Shown here: one piece after another, positions 1 to 9,371 of the stretch
How the letters are laid out: every line of letters begins with the position of its first letter
Position numbering within the stretch: the stretch's first letter is position 1
From: Streptomyces sp. NBC_01460
GTDB taxonomy: Bacteria > Actinomycetota > Actinomycetes > Streptomycetales > Streptomycetaceae
NCBI RefSeq assembly: GCF_036227405.1
Contig: NZ_CP109473.1
Location: 8,060,001 to 8,124,000, forward strand
Length of the DNA stretch: 64,000 bases
Reading direction: 5' to 3'
Notes under the pieces: generated by a model
Database searches by the model: none
The model's input: only the letters and a program-made list of their open reading frames with translations
Told to the model about the DNA's origin: nothing
Made by a program: the position numbers and the translations under genes

Positions 1-1467
1 CTCGGTATCCCGCGCACCGGCAACTTCGAGGGCTGGGTCAACAAGACCGACTGGAACACCTTCTACCAGCAGATCTGGACCGACAGCCTGCCCGCCAAGT
101 ACCTCCAGGCGTATCCCGTCAGAACCTGGGGCGCCCACGAGATCACGTTCTCCGGTCCGACGAAGACGTCCGTGGACGACGTCGACGGCACCCGACGCAT
201 CACCACGGACGGCCGGGTCGTGTACGAGGAGGGACGCTATCTGCTGCCTTGGGAGCCACGGGAGGCCACCGACCCGGACCGGCTCTACCACTACAACCCG
301 GCAGGGGGCAGCAGCACCTGGCGGGTGCCGCGCGGCTGGGCCGGCCGGGCGGCACTCGCCCTGTACCGGCTCACCGACCAGGGACGGGTGTACGTCCGTG
401 AGGTACCCGTCCGCTCCGGCCGCGTCACCATCGAGGCCGAGGCGAAGCAACCGTACGTCGTCCACCGCACCCGTGTGGCGAACCCGGACCCGGAGTGGGG
501 ACAGGGGACACCGCTCCACGACCCGGGCTTCCACTCCGGTTCCCTGGCCGGCTGGAACGTCAGCGGCCCGGCGTCGGTCGAGCTGAGCGCCCTCGGTGAC
601 TACGAGTTGGTCGTCGGCGCCGGACCCGCGGTGGCGGTCGGGCAGCGAGCGGCCCGCCTGGCACCAGGCACCTATGCCGCATCCGTACAGGTGGAGGTGG
701 GCAGGAACGCGGGGGAGCGGCGACGGGCCGCTCTCACCGTGCGCACCGCCGACGGAACCACCACCGAGAACTGGACCGACTCCTCGACCGCCGTCAACTT
801 CGTCGCGGCGGACCGCAAGCACGGCACCCGCTTCCAGCGGATGTTCACGTACTTCACCGTGCCGGACGGCGGAGGCGCCGTGGACCTCACCCTGCGCGCC
901 GGGGAAGGGGACGCCAGGGTCCGCTTCGACAACGTACGGATCGTCGCCGCGCAGCGCACCACCAAGGCCGGAGCCGTCGCCTTCGAGGACTTCGAGCACG
1001 TGCCGCAGGGCTGGGGAGCCTTCGTGAAGGGGGACGCGGGCGGCTCGACGGACCCGCGCACCCACATCGCGCAACGGCACGCCCCGTTCACCGGGCGCGG
1101 CTGGAACGGCAAGGCGATCGACGACGTCGTCGACGGAACCCAGTCGCTCAAATCGCGCGGGGAGAACAGCGGCCTGGTCCACCGCACCGTGCAGCACACC
1201 GTCCGCTTCGAGGCGGGCAAGCGCTACCGGGTCACCTTCCGGTACGAGAACGAGAAGGCCGGGGAGTACGCGTGGATCACCGCGGTCGACGCGCCCGCCA
1301 CGCGCGAACTCGACCGCAGAGACCTCCCCGTCGCGACCTCACCGGCCGTGCTGACCTACGAGTTCACCGCGCCGTCCGCGGGTGAGACCTGGGTCGGCCT
1401 GCGCAAGACCGGGGACGACGGGACGGCGGAGTTCGTCCTCGACTCCTTCGAGGTCCGCGAGGTGTGA
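1..1467 (+). CDS. Endo-alpha-N-acetylgalactosaminidase (GH101), C-terminal part, truncated by window start
   Basis: The reading frame is open from base 1, giving 488 visible residues before TGA. The early segment with YLLPW and YHYNPAGGSSTWRVP resembles the beta-sandwich that follows the catalytic barrel in GH101 enzymes, which release the O-linked Gal-GalNAc disaccharide from mucin-type glycoproteins. Two galactose-binding-like beta-sandwich regions follow, roughly visible residues 175-315 and 330-485, and would bind carbohydrate. The catalytic barrel and signal peptide lie outside the window, so activity cannot be judged. It ends at a strong hairpin facing a GH35 gene, which suits a locus for host or environmental glycan degradation. 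Some other multidomain glycosidase with the same accessory domains cannot be fully excluded. Confidence 0.8.
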   Translation, partial: LGIPRTGNFEGWVNKTDWNTFYQQIWTDSLPAKYLQAYPVRTWGAHEITFSGPTKTSVDDVDGTRRITTDGRVVYEEGRYLLPWEPREATDPDRLYHYNPAGGSSTWRVPRGWAGRAALALYRLTDQGRVYVREVPVRSGRVTIEAEAKQPYVVHRTRVANPDPEWGQGTPLHDPGFHSGSLAGWNVSGPASVELSALGDYELVVGAGPAVAVGQRAARLAPGTYAASVQVEVGRNAGERRRAALTVRTADGTTTENWTDSSTAVNFVAADRKHGTRFQRMFTYFTVPDGGGAVDLTLRAGEGDARVRFDNVRIVAAQRTTKAGAVAFEDFEHVPQGWGAFVKGDAGGSTDPRTHIAQRHAPFTGRGWNGKAIDDVVDGTQSLKSRGENSGLVHRTVQHTVRFEAGKRYRVTFRYENEKAGEYAWITAVDAPATRELDRRDLPVATSPAVLTYEFTAPSAGETWVGLRKTGDDGTAEFVLDSFEVREV

Positions 1468-1506
1468 CGGGCGGCTGAGAGGAGCCGCCGGCAAGGGGTG
1501 ACGACG

Positions 1507-1540
1507 AGGGGGCCGGTCCTGACCGAAGGACCGGCCCCCT
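1507..1540. terminator. Bidirectional hairpin terminator between GH101 and GH35 genes
   Basis: A perfect 13-bp inverted repeat (arms 1507-1519 and 1528-1540) with an 8-nt loop lies between convergent genes. There is no T-run on either side, as is common for Streptomyces terminators. Confidence 0.8.
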
Positions 1541-1558
1541 CCTCCTCAGGACACGTCC

Positions 1559-3328
1559 TCAGCCGACGGTCAGCAGGTGCTCGCCCGAGCGCTCCAGCTC
1601 CAGGACCCACACCTCGTTCACACCCTCGCGCAGCACGGGCCCGGGGACGTACAAGGACTCCTGCGGTCCCACGTTCCAGTAGCGACCCAGGCAGAAGCCG
1701 TTGACCCACACGAAGCCGCGCTCCCACCCCGGCAGGGAGACCTCGGCGTCACCCGCACCGCGCACGTCGAAGGAGCCCCGGAACAGCCCGGGAGCGCCCG
1801 CTTCCGGTGAACGGAACGGCACCTTCCCGAGTGCGTCCTCGCTCTCGAACGCGTCCAGAGCGAGCCCCTGTGCCCGCACACCGTGCAGGTACTGGCGCTC
1901 GTGCAGCACACCCCCCGTGATCCCCTTCGGTTCGGCGAGACGCGGCCCGTAGTTGACCCGCCCCAGTGACTCCACCCACAGCTCCACCACCGCCGGCCCC
2001 GCGACGGGCCGGTCCAGCGCCGTGTACGAGTTCGCCTCGGCCGGGCCACCGCCCAGCACCCCCGCTTTCACCCCGTCGACGTACACGACCGCCCGGTCCC
2101 GCAGCCCGGTCACTCCCAGCGGATACGGCGGGCGCGGCCCCGGCACCTCCACCCGGTAGCGGACCACCCCCCTGTCCACCCCCAGTTCCTCGAAGGCCGG
2201 CGGCATCGCCCACTCTGCCTCCGGGCCGCCGAGGCCGTCCATGACGTCGCCCAGCGGTGCCCACCCCGTGAGCTCGGCCCGCACCGGCTCTGCCAGCGTC
2301 GGAGGCCGAGCCGGTACGTCGGGAAGCGGGGCGCCGACCTCCCCGTGCCGCGCGAGGACCTCCCGGAACAGCCAGAACTTCTCCGTCGGGCGGCCGTACT
2401 CGTCGATGGGGGCGTCGTAGTCGTACGAGGTCACGGTCGACCGGAGCTCCCCGCCGTGGAGCTCCCCGGAACGGTTCGCCCCCGACCAGCCGCCGAAGTT
2501 CGTCCCGCCGTGCGCCATGTAGAGGTTGACGGACGCGCCGCACCCGAGGATCTCCTCCAACGCCGCCGCGGCGTCGGCGGGCTCCCGGAGCACCGGCTCC
2601 GACCCCCAGTGGACGAACCACCCGCACCAGAACTCCATGCACATCAGCGGGCCGTCCGGACGGTGACGGCGCAGGGTCCTGAAGCTCTCCCGCGCCCCCG
2701 AACCGAAGTTCGCCGTCGCGAGTACTCCCGGCACGGACCCGCCCGTCAGCATGTGGTCCTCGGGCCCGTCGGACGTGAACAGCGGCACCGTCGTCCCGAG
2801 CTCGCGCAGCACCTCCACGAGACGGCCCAGGTAGACCTGGTCGGAGCCGTAACTGCCGTACTCGTTCTCGGCCTGCACCATGATCACCGGACCGCCCCGG
2901 TCGATCTGCCGCCGCACGACCTGCGGCAGCAGGTGCCGGAACCACCGCTCCACCTGCCCGACGAACTCCGGATCACGGGTCCGTACCCGAGCTCCCAGGG
3001 CGCCCGTCAGCCAGTGCGGCAGACCGCCGTTCTCCCACTCGGCGCAGATGTACGGCCCCGGCCGCACGATCGCCCACAGCCCCGCCGCCTCCGCGGCGTC
3101 CAGGAACCGTCCCAACGCCTCCACGTCGCGGTACCGCCCCGGCTCCGGCTCGTGCAGGTTCCACGGGACGTACGTCTCCACACAGTTCAGCCCCATGGCC
3201 CGCAGCATCGCCAGCCGGTGCCCCCAGTGGCCCTCGTGCACGCGGAAGTAGTGCAGAGCACCCGACAACAGCCGTACGGGCCGCCCGTCCAGCTCGAAAT
3301 CCCGCTCGCCGACCGTGAACTCAGGCAC
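1559..3328 (-). CDS. Beta-galactosidase, GH35
   Basis: The 589-residue protein hydrolyses terminal beta-galactosides by a retaining mechanism. The N-terminal half is a GH35 barrel: GPYICAEWENGG near residues 91-102, then VQAENEYG, whose second glutamate (about E156) is the expected acid/base, and MCMEFWCGW with the expected nucleophile about E232. The C-terminal part (about 380-589) is made of jelly-roll domains. No signal peptide is visible, so it is probably cytoplasmic and acts on imported galactosides. It is transcribed divergently from an AraC regulator, with which it shares a 128-bp promoter region, and convergently with the GH101 gene. The length is typical for bacterial GH35. Confidence 0.93.
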   Translation of the reverse strand: MPEFTVGERDFELDGRPVRLLSGALHYFRVHEGHWGHRLAMLRAMGLNCVETYVPWNLHEPEPGRYRDVEALGRFLDAAEAAGLWAIVRPGPYICAEWENGGLPHWLTGALGARVRTRDPEFVGQVERWFRHLLPQVVRRQIDRGGPVIMVQAENEYGSYGSDQVYLGRLVEVLRELGTTVPLFTSDGPEDHMLTGGSVPGVLATANFGSGARESFRTLRRHRPDGPLMCMEFWCGWFVHWGSEPVLREPADAAAALEEILGCGASVNLYMAHGGTNFGGWSGANRSGELHGGELRSTVTSYDYDAPIDEYGRPTEKFWLFREVLARHGEVGAPLPDVPARPPTLAEPVRAELTGWAPLGDVMDGLGGPEAEWAMPPAFEELGVDRGVVRYRVEVPGPRPPYPLGVTGLRDRAVVYVDGVKAGVLGGGPAEANSYTALDRPVAGPAVVELWVESLGRVNYGPRLAEPKGITGGVLHERQYLHGVRAQGLALDAFESEDALGKVPFRSPEAGAPGLFRGSFDVRGAGDAEVSLPGWERGFVWVNGFCLGRYWNVGPQESLYVPGPVLREGVNEVWVLELERSGEHLLTVG

Positions 3329-3387
3329 CGTCGCCCACCTCTCGTCGCACCGGCCCCCACCTCACACCCTGGCGGCGGAGCGGTCCA

Positions 3388-3414
3388 TGGACAAAGATCG
3401 GCAGTGTTTGGACA
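3388..3414. promoter_or_regulatory. Direct repeat, likely AraC-family binding site
   Basis: The hexamer TGGACA occurs at 3388-3393 and again at 3409-3414, exactly 21 bp apart (two helical turns), each followed by an A-rich tail. Direct repeats on one helix face are typical of AraC-family sites. They lie between the divergent GH35 and AraC genes. Assignment to this AraC protein is inference. Confidence 0.5.
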
Positions 3415-3456
3415 CAAGGGAACGCAGACCGGACGGGCGAGGAGGAGACGGAAGCG

Positions 3457-4350
3457 ATGTACCACACCTGGATGCGCTATTTCACGCCCGGCCCCACCCA
3501 TCACAGGCTGGGTCTGGTCTGCCTGGGAGTCGGCCTCCAGCACGGCGCACTGCCCGTCGTCGGCCCCCGCACCCTCGACCACCACGTCGCCGTCGTCATC
3601 AGCGCGGGCGCCGGCTGGTACCGCTGCCCCGACGGCACACGCACATCCGTGACCGCCCCCGCACTGATCTGGCTCGTACCGGGCATCCCGCACCACTACG
3701 GTCCCGACCCCGCTACCGGATGGGACGAGAGCTTCGTCGACTTCACCGGCCCGGCCACCGCCCCGTACACCGAGCTCGGCTACATCGAACCCGAGCGCCC
3801 GGTCGTCCCCCTCGCCGACACCGCGTCCGCCCGCGCCGCCGTGAGCCGCATCGCCCGGGCCGCCCGCCTCGGCAACCCCCTCCTCGAGGTGGAGACCGGT
3901 GCCGCCGTGCACGAACTCCTCGTCGCCCTGCGCCGCGCCCGCGCCGACGTGGGGGCCGACGGAGATCCCGTACTCCACGCCCTCGCGCGCGACGCCTTCC
4001 AGCCCCTGTCCGTCGCCGAACACGCCTCCCGCCACGGTATGACCCCCGCCGAGCTGCGCATCGCCGTACGGCGCGCCGCAGGGTGCAGCCCCAAGGACTA
4101 CCTCCTCGGCATCCGCCTCGGCCGCGCCAAGGAGCTCCTCGCCGCCACCGAGCTCCCCGTCGCCGCGGTGGCCCGCCGCGTCGGCTACGACGACCCCGCC
4201 TACTTCTCGCGGCTCTTCACCCGCCGGGTCGGGACGGCCCCCATCCGCTTCCGCGACCAGCAGGGCCGGACGGTCCCCGGCGGCTGGAGCGACCGGATCC
4301 CCGATCCCGAACACCCCCCGACCATCGCCGCCCCGCCGGAGAGCCGGTGA
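3457..4350 (+). CDS. AraC-family transcriptional regulator
   Basis: This 297-residue protein has an N-terminal cupin-like sugar-sensing region (about 1-165, with the PGIPHHYGPD segment typical of AraC ligand domains). The C-terminal double helix-turn-helix (about 195-285) includes the AVARRVGYDDPAYFSRLFTRRVG stretch that marks the second HTH of the family. The ATG is preceded by a GAGGAG ribosome site. It diverges from the GH35 beta-galactosidase gene, so it probably activates that gene in response to a galactoside; the ligand is unknown. A double hairpin follows the gene. Confidence 0.92.
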   Translation: MYHTWMRYFTPGPTHHRLGLVCLGVGLQHGALPVVGPRTLDHHVAVVISAGAGWYRCPDGTRTSVTAPALIWLVPGIPHHYGPDPATGWDESFVDFTGPATAPYTELGYIEPERPVVPLADTASARAAVSRIARAARLGNPLLEVETGAAVHELLVALRRARADVGADGDPVLHALARDAFQPLSVAEHASRHGMTPAELRIAVRRAAGCSPKDYLLGIRLGRAKELLAATELPVAAVARRVGYDDPAYFSRLFTRRVGTAPIRFRDQQGRTVPGGWSDRIPDPEHPPTIAAPPESR

Positions 4351-4387
4351 GGGCCGGCCCCCGCCCGGCGAACACGCCACGCGCCGC

Positions 4388-4454
4388 GGGTGCCGGTGCG
4401 GACGAGTCGCTGATCGTCCGCACCGGCACCCTCCGGGCACCCTGGTGCCCGGAG
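4388..4454. terminator. Double hairpin terminator between convergent genes
   Basis: Two hairpins sit back to back. The first is a perfect 18-bp stem (4388-4405 with 4414-4431, 8-nt loop). The second is a perfect 10-bp stem (4431-4440 with 4445-4454, 4-nt loop) that ends 2 bp before the stop of the minus-strand gene. Neither has a T-run. Confidence 0.8.
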
Positions 4455-4456
4455 CG

Positions 4457-6466
4457 TCAGCCCGCCCGGTTCACCAGGTCGAAGAAGGTGTCGCCGCGGA
4501 CGATGTCGAACGGGTCGCCCAGCAGGGCGGCGAGTTCGGCGATGTCACCGGGCGTCCAGCTCCAGGCGTTGACGGCGCCGGCGATGAACAGCGGCGCGGT
4601 GCCGTCCCAGTCCTCGATGTGCCGGAGCAGGCCGTCCCGGTACTCCGCGGCCTTCCCCTGCGGGAAGAAGTTGCCGATCACCGGGATGCCGGCCGGGCGG
4701 ATCCGCAGGTCTCCGGTCTCCCAGGACTGGATGATCCCGCGCAGCGGGGTGTTCTCCCGGTAGGAGCGCACGACGCGCTCCTCGAACGGGACCCATCCGT
4801 CCCCTGCCGCGTTGCGGGGGTTGTACGCGTAGACCAGGTCCATGCCGGTGCGGCGCAGGAAGCGTCCGGTGAGGTCGGTGTACGCGTCCAGGGCCTCCTC
4901 GGGCCAGGAGCCCGGATAGGTGTAGCCGGCGCCGGAAGGGCCCGCGATCAGCAGGTCGTTGTCGGTGGCGGTGGCCTGGTAGTGCGCCAGCAGCGCGGGA
5001 CCGATGTCCGCGAGCAGCGGGCTGACGGTCCAGTTGACGGGTACACGCCCTCGCGCGGGGTCGTCCCAGATGGTCCGCATGCGGCGCTGGCAGTACTGGA
5101 TGTTGTCACCCTCGCCGACGGTGAGGGTGAGGTAGACGCGGTCGCGGAGCGGCGCCTTCGGTCTCGGCCGGACCTTGTCCGAGATCTTCGCGGGGACGCC
5201 GGCGTGCACCGTGCCGTTCATGTAGAAGTCGGCGGGCACCACTTCGATGCCGTGCCGGGACGCGCGGTCCACCCCTCCCCACTCGCCCGCCACGTCGTTG
5301 GAGAACCAGCCCGTGTAGGGGGTGGTGGGCCCGACCCGGCCGAAGACCTCGTCCAGGAGCGCCCCCGTCCCGCCGGACGGGGGCAGCCACACGACCATGG
5401 CCCGGGCGGCGACCGCGTAGTCCCGGAAGTAGGGGAACGGCTCGACCCTGGTCGGCGCGGTGGTGGTGGCGGACACGAGGAACTGGTTCCACACGTCGGC
5501 CTCGACCAGCAGGTGCCGCGTACCTGACGGAGGGGTGAAGCGGTAGGTGAAGTACCCGCTTCCGTCGCAGAAACGGTGGGCGTTGTCGCCGATGGAGGAG
5601 CCGGAGCTGTCGAAGAGGTACGGCTTCTCTCCGGCCGTGCCGGGTGCGAAGGCCGCGATCACCTGTCCGCCGTCGGCCGTCACCTTGACCGAACCCACCG
5701 AGGCTCCCCAGCCGTCGTCGCCGAACGAGTCCTGGAAGCGCAGGTACACGCCGTCCCCGCCGGCGAGCTCCGCGCTCAGGTCGAAGGTGCGGACCTGCCG
5801 GTTCGACGCGTCGCGGACGCGCCCGGCCTCCCGGGCGATCTCGCGCCACCGCACGCCCTCCGCGCGTACGGTCCGGGTGGGCGGCAGCCCTGCCAGCAGG
5901 GTGTGGGCGCAGCGTGGGAACAGACGGTCCAGCTGCCAGCGGTAGGTGGCGACCACGTCGTCCGCGTCGAACCGCCCCCGCAGGTCGACGACGGTCCTCA
6001 GACGGTGCTCACGCGCCTGCTCGGCCGTGGCGGCGACGGCGTTCTCCAGCCCGGCCAGCGTGGTCGCCACGTTCACCGAGTCCGGGACGTCGGGGTCGTG
6101 CAGGATCGCGCCGCGCACGTCGTCCCGGTGGAGGGCGACCAGGTCCAGGGCGTTGTCGTGGCGGGTGACCGAGGCGCCCGTGCCGGGCAGCCAGCGGAGG
6201 TCGACATCGCCCTCGTCGAAATTGAAGTAGAGGCGTGGGCGCCCACGGTTGACCACCCCCTGAAGGGTCGTCAGCAACAGCTGGTCGTTCCCGTCGAGCG
6301 AGCTGACGTCGGCGACGTCGAGCCGGGAGGGACGGCCGAAGGACGGCAGCAGAGGGACCGCTCGTCCGGCCGGAGCCGCGTCGGCCCGACCGGGCAGGGA
6401 GATTCCGAGCCCGCCGGCCGCCAGGGCCGCCCCGCCCGCTTGCAGAAGAGTTCTCCGGGACACCAT
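4457..6466 (-). CDS. Secreted GxGYxYP-family protein (putative glycoside hydrolase)
   Basis: The 669-residue protein starts with a Tat-type signal (RRTLLQ then a hydrophobic stretch, cleavage near ADA about residue 30). The motif GAGYTYP near residues 511-518 is the signature of the GxGYxYP family, thought to be glycoside hydrolases with an N-terminal GxGYxY_N domain and a C-terminal catalytic-like domain; the substrate of the family is not firmly established. A beta-rich stretch about residues 215-345 (with YLRFQDSFGDDGWG) looks like an inserted galactose-binding-like domain. An AAGGAG site lies 12 nt before the ATG. The sugar-degrading neighbourhood supports a polysaccharide role. Confidence 0.82.
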   Translation of the reverse strand: MVSRRTLLQAGGAALAAGGLGISLPGRADAAPAGRAVPLLPSFGRPSRLDVADVSSLDGNDQLLLTTLQGVVNRGRPRLYFNFDEGDVDLRWLPGTGASVTRHDNALDLVALHRDDVRGAILHDPDVPDSVNVATTLAGLENAVAATAEQAREHRLRTVVDLRGRFDADDVVATYRWQLDRLFPRCAHTLLAGLPPTRTVRAEGVRWREIAREAGRVRDASNRQVRTFDLSAELAGGDGVYLRFQDSFGDDGWGASVGSVKVTADGGQVIAAFAPGTAGEKPYLFDSSGSSIGDNAHRFCDGSGYFTYRFTPPSGTRHLLVEADVWNQFLVSATTTAPTRVEPFPYFRDYAVAARAMVVWLPPSGGTGALLDEVFGRVGPTTPYTGWFSNDVAGEWGGVDRASRHGIEVVPADFYMNGTVHAGVPAKISDKVRPRPKAPLRDRVYLTLTVGEGDNIQYCQRRMRTIWDDPARGRVPVNWTVSPLLADIGPALLAHYQATATDNDLLIAGPSGAGYTYPGSWPEEALDAYTDLTGRFLRRTGMDLVYAYNPRNAAGDGWVPFEERVVRSYRENTPLRGIIQSWETGDLRIRPAGIPVIGNFFPQGKAAEYRDGLLRHIEDWDGTAPLFIAGAVNAWSWTPGDIAELAALLGDPFDIVRGDTFFDLVNRAG

Positions 6467-6672
6467 TCGCGATCACCGCTCCTTGGGAGAAGAAGGGAAT
6501 GACATCGTTGTCAAACAATCGCTGAAGGTAGCGGCAGGGGGAGGAGTTGTCCATGGTGCGTACAAGAAACCCGGCCGGGCCCGCCGAAGGAGGCTGCGCC
6601 CCGACCACCGTCTCCGTGCATAGGGTGGCCCGACGAGCGGCACATCCCGGCCGCTTCCCACGGCCCTGGAGC

Positions 6673-7179
6673 GTGCCCGTGCGCCTGCTGCTGACCTCGG
6701 ACACGCACCTGCCCAAGCGGGCCCGGCGACTGCCCGCGCCCCTGCTCGCGGAGATGGAGGCGGCCGATGTCGTCCTCCACGCCGGTGACTGGGTGGACGA
6801 GGCGACCCTGGACCTCTTCGAGGCCCGTGCGCGGCGTTTCGTCGGCGTCTTCGGCAACAACGACGGCCCGGAACTGAGGTCCAGGCTGCCCGAGTTCGCA
6901 CCCCTGGAGTGCGAAGGGCTCCGCTTCGGCGTCGTGCACGAGACGGGGGCGTCGCAGGGGCGGGAGAAGCGGTGCGCGGACCGCTACCCCGATCTCGACG
7001 TCCTGGTGTTCGGCCACAGCCACATCCCCTGGGACACCACCGCTCCCGGAGGCCTGCGCCTGCTCAACCCGGGTTCGCCGACCGACCGACGCCGGCAGCC
7101 GTACTGCACGTACATGACCGCCGAGGTCGCGGACGCGCGCCTCGACGTGCGACTGCACCGCCTTCCGCGCCCGGCCTGA
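6673..7179 (+). CDS. YfcE/MJ0936-type metallophosphoesterase
   Basis: A small calcineurin-like phosphodiesterase of 168 residues from the GTG chosen here. The metal-binding motifs appear in order: SDTH (D-x-H), HAGDWVDE, FGNNDGP and FGHSHIP. This is the compact fold of the YfcE/MJ0936 group, which cleaves phosphodiesters; the physiological substrate is unknown. A longer frame opens at 6547, but the family normally begins a few residues before SDTH, so GTG 6673 (VPVRLLLTSDTH) is preferred. No convincing ribosome site is visible, so the start is uncertain. It is a single gene between two minus-strand transcription units. Confidence 0.88.
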   Translation: MPVRLLLTSDTHLPKRARRLPAPLLAEMEAADVVLHAGDWVDEATLDLFEARARRFVGVFGNNDGPELRSRLPEFAPLECEGLRFGVVHETGASQGREKRCADRYPDLDVLVFGHSHIPWDTTAPGGLRLLNPGSPTDRRRQPYCTYMTAEVADARLDVRLHRLPRPA

Positions 7180-7264
7180 CGCAGGACCGGGCCGCGAAAG
7201 GCGGCGGGGGAGACGGCAGGGGAAGCGCTACCCGGGTTCCAAGGGACGGTTCACCGCGGGCAGG

Positions 7265-8479
7265 TCACCAGTCGTGGACCGTCCCGTCGTGCAGACGGTT
7301 GACCGGGAGGTACGCCGCCTCGTACGGGTGCGCCGCCGCCAGGTCCTCGTCCAGCTCGACCCCGATGCCCGGCGCCTCGCCCGGGTGCAGGTGGCCGTCC
7401 TCGAAGGTGTACGCGTGGCGGAACACCTCGTTCGTGAGCGGGGTGTGGCCCGAGTACTCCTGGATGCCGAAGTTGTGCACGGCGAGGTCGAGATGGACGG
7501 CGGCCGCCATGCCGACCGGGGAGATGTCCTCCGGGCCGTGGATCGCGCTCTTGATCTGGTACTGCGCGGCGAAGTCGAAGAGCTTGCGCAGCGGGGTGAC
7601 GCCTCCGAAGTGGGTCACGGCGGAACGTACGTAGTCGATCAACTGCTCGGTGATCAGGGACTGGTAGTCGTACACCGTGTTGAAGACCTCGCCGATGGCC
7701 AGCGGCGTGGTGGTGTGGCGGCGGACCAGGCGCAGAGCCTCCTGGTTCTCGGCGGGCGTGCAGTCCTCGAGCCAGAAGAGGCGGTACGGCTCCAGGTCCT
7801 TGCCGAGGCGGGCGGCCTGGATGGGGGTGAGCCGGTGGTGCGCGTCGTGCAGGAGGGGGAGGTCGGGGCCGAACTCGGCCCGCACTGCCTCCAGCACGGA
7901 CGGCATGTGACGCAGATAGGCGTCGGTGTCCCAGTCCTCCACCAGCGGCCTGGCCTGCTGGTGCAGGACGGGGGAGCCGGTGCCGTCCGTACTCGACACG
8001 CCGTAGACGGCTTTCAGTCCGGGGATGCCGGTCTGCACGCGGACGGCGGGGTAACCCTCGTCGAGCCGGGCCCGGACCGAGTCGAGGAGTTCGGGGATGT
8101 CACGGCCGTTGGCGTGGCCGTAGGTCCCCACCCGGGTGCGGCTGGCGCCGCCGAGGAGCTGGTAGAGGGGGAGTCCCGCGGCCTTCGCCTTGATGTCCCA
8201 CAGCGCGACGTCGACGGCGGCGATCGCCGCCATCGTCACCGGACCGCGCCGCCAGTAGGCACCCCGGTAGAGGGACTGCCAGGTGTCCTCGACGCGGTGC
8301 GGGTCGAGTCCGACGAGAAGCGGTGCGACGTGGTCCTCGAGATAGCTGACCACGGCCAGCTCCCGGCCGTTGAGCGTGGCGTCGCCGAGGCCGGTGATCC
8401 CCTCGTCGGTCGTCAGTTTCAGGGTGACGAAGTTACGGCCGGGGCTGGTGACGAGGACTTTCGCGTCGACAATTTTCAT
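7265..8479 (-). CDS. Mannonate dehydratase-like enolase-superfamily enzyme (ManD/RspA family)
   Basis: This 404-residue protein matches the ManD subgroup of the enolase superfamily along its whole length: N-terminal capping domain (1-115), barrel with [19 protein letters not shown] and AIGEVFNT metal-ligand segments, and the typical C-terminus [12 protein letters not shown]. ManD enzymes dehydrate D-mannonate to 2-keto-3-deoxygluconate, although many family members are slow or have other sugar acids as substrate. It is the last gene of an ABC importer operon, 37 bp after a permease gene, so the importer probably delivers an aldonate, uronate or related oligosaccharide. A GGAAGAAAG-like ribosome site precedes the ATG. 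Confidence 0.88.
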   Translation of the reverse strand: MKIVDAKVLVTSPGRNFVTLKLTTDEGITGLGDATLNGRELAVVSYLEDHVAPLLVGLDPHRVEDTWQSLYRGAYWRRGPVTMAAIAAVDVALWDIKAKAAGLPLYQLLGGASRTRVGTYGHANGRDIPELLDSVRARLDEGYPAVRVQTGIPGLKAVYGVSSTDGTGSPVLHQQARPLVEDWDTDAYLRHMPSVLEAVRAEFGPDLPLLHDAHHRLTPIQAARLGKDLEPYRLFWLEDCTPAENQEALRLVRRHTTTPLAIGEVFNTVYDYQSLITEQLIDYVRSAVTHFGGVTPLRKLFDFAAQYQIKSAIHGPEDISPVGMAAAVHLDLAVHNFGIQEYSGHTPLTNEVFRHAYTFEDGHLHPGEAPGIGVELDEDLAAAHPYEAAYLPVNRLHDGTVHDW

Positions 8480-8516
8480 GGGGGTACTTTCTTCCGAATG
8501 CGGTGGTGAGGGGCGT

Positions 8517-9371
8517 TCAGCCCTTGGTGGCGCCGGAGGTCAGACCGGCCACCAGGTACTTCTGGCCGAGCACGGCGGCGAGGACCACGGGGACGGTGAT
8601 GAGCGTCGCCGCGGCCATCAGCCCGCCCCAGTCGGTGCTCGCGTACGAGATGAAGTTGAAGAGGGTCACCGGCACCGTCTGGGTGCGGTCGTCGGCGAAG
8701 ATCAGCGCGAACATGAAGTTGTTCCAGCTGAAGACGAAGGCCAGCAGGGAGGCCGTCGCCGTCCCGGGCGCCGCGAGCGGCAGCGAGATGCGCCAGAACG
8801 CTCCGAAGGCGCTCAGTCCGTCGGTGCGCGCGGCCTCCTCCAGCTCCACCGGAAGGCCGGCGAAGAAGCTGATCATGATCCACATGATGAGCGGGACGGA
8901 GACGAACATCTGACTGAGGATCAGCACGGTGTAGGAGCCGACGAGGCCCATCCGCGCGAACAGGTAGTACCAGGGGACGAGGAGCGAGATCGCCGGCACG
9001 ATGCGGGCGACCAGGATCAGCGATCCGGTGCGGCGCATGTCGAACCGTCCGACCGCCCAGGCGGCGGGCACCGCGATGACGGCGGAGAGCACGGTGGAGA
9101 CCACGCCGACCAGCAGGGAGTTGCCCATCGACCGCAGGATCTGCCCGGCCTCGACGATGCTGCGGAAGTTCTCCAGGGTGGGGTTGAACCACAGGCCCAC
9201 CGACGGGTCGGTCACCTGGACGTTGGTCTTGAAGGCCGCCGCGAACATCCACACCAGGGGCAGCGCGAAGACGAGCGTCACGGCGGCGATGGTGATCCCG
9301 CGCAGCCACGAGAGCGCCGTGCGCCGGCGCAGGTGTGCCCGGACGGGTACGGGGGTGACGGTGGCACTCAT
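8517..9371 (-). CDS. Carbohydrate ABC transporter permease (MalG type)
   Basis: The 284-residue inner-membrane protein has six hydrophobic segments and the permease EAA-like loop [28 protein letters not shown] that contacts the ATPase. It belongs to the CUT1 sugar importer class. The start ATG overlaps the stop of the upstream permease (ATGA, 9371-9368), indicating translational coupling. No ATPase gene is present here; Streptomyces sugar importers commonly share the MsiK ATPase encoded elsewhere. A much longer open frame continues upstream but is only the shadow of the neighbouring gene. Confidence 0.93.
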   Translation of the reverse strand: MSATVTPVPVRAHLRRRTALSWLRGITIAAVTLVFALPLVWMFAAAFKTNVQVTDPSVGLWFNPTLENFRSIVEAGQILRSMGNSLLVGVVSTVLSAVIAVPAAWAVGRFDMRRTGSLILVARIVPAISLLVPWYYLFARMGLVGSYTVLILSQMFVSVPLIMWIMISFFAGLPVELEEAARTDGLSAFGAFWRISLPLAAPGTATASLLAFVFSWNNFMFALIFADDRTQTVPVTLFNFISYASTDWGGLMAAATLITVPVVLAAVLGQKYLVAGLTSGATKG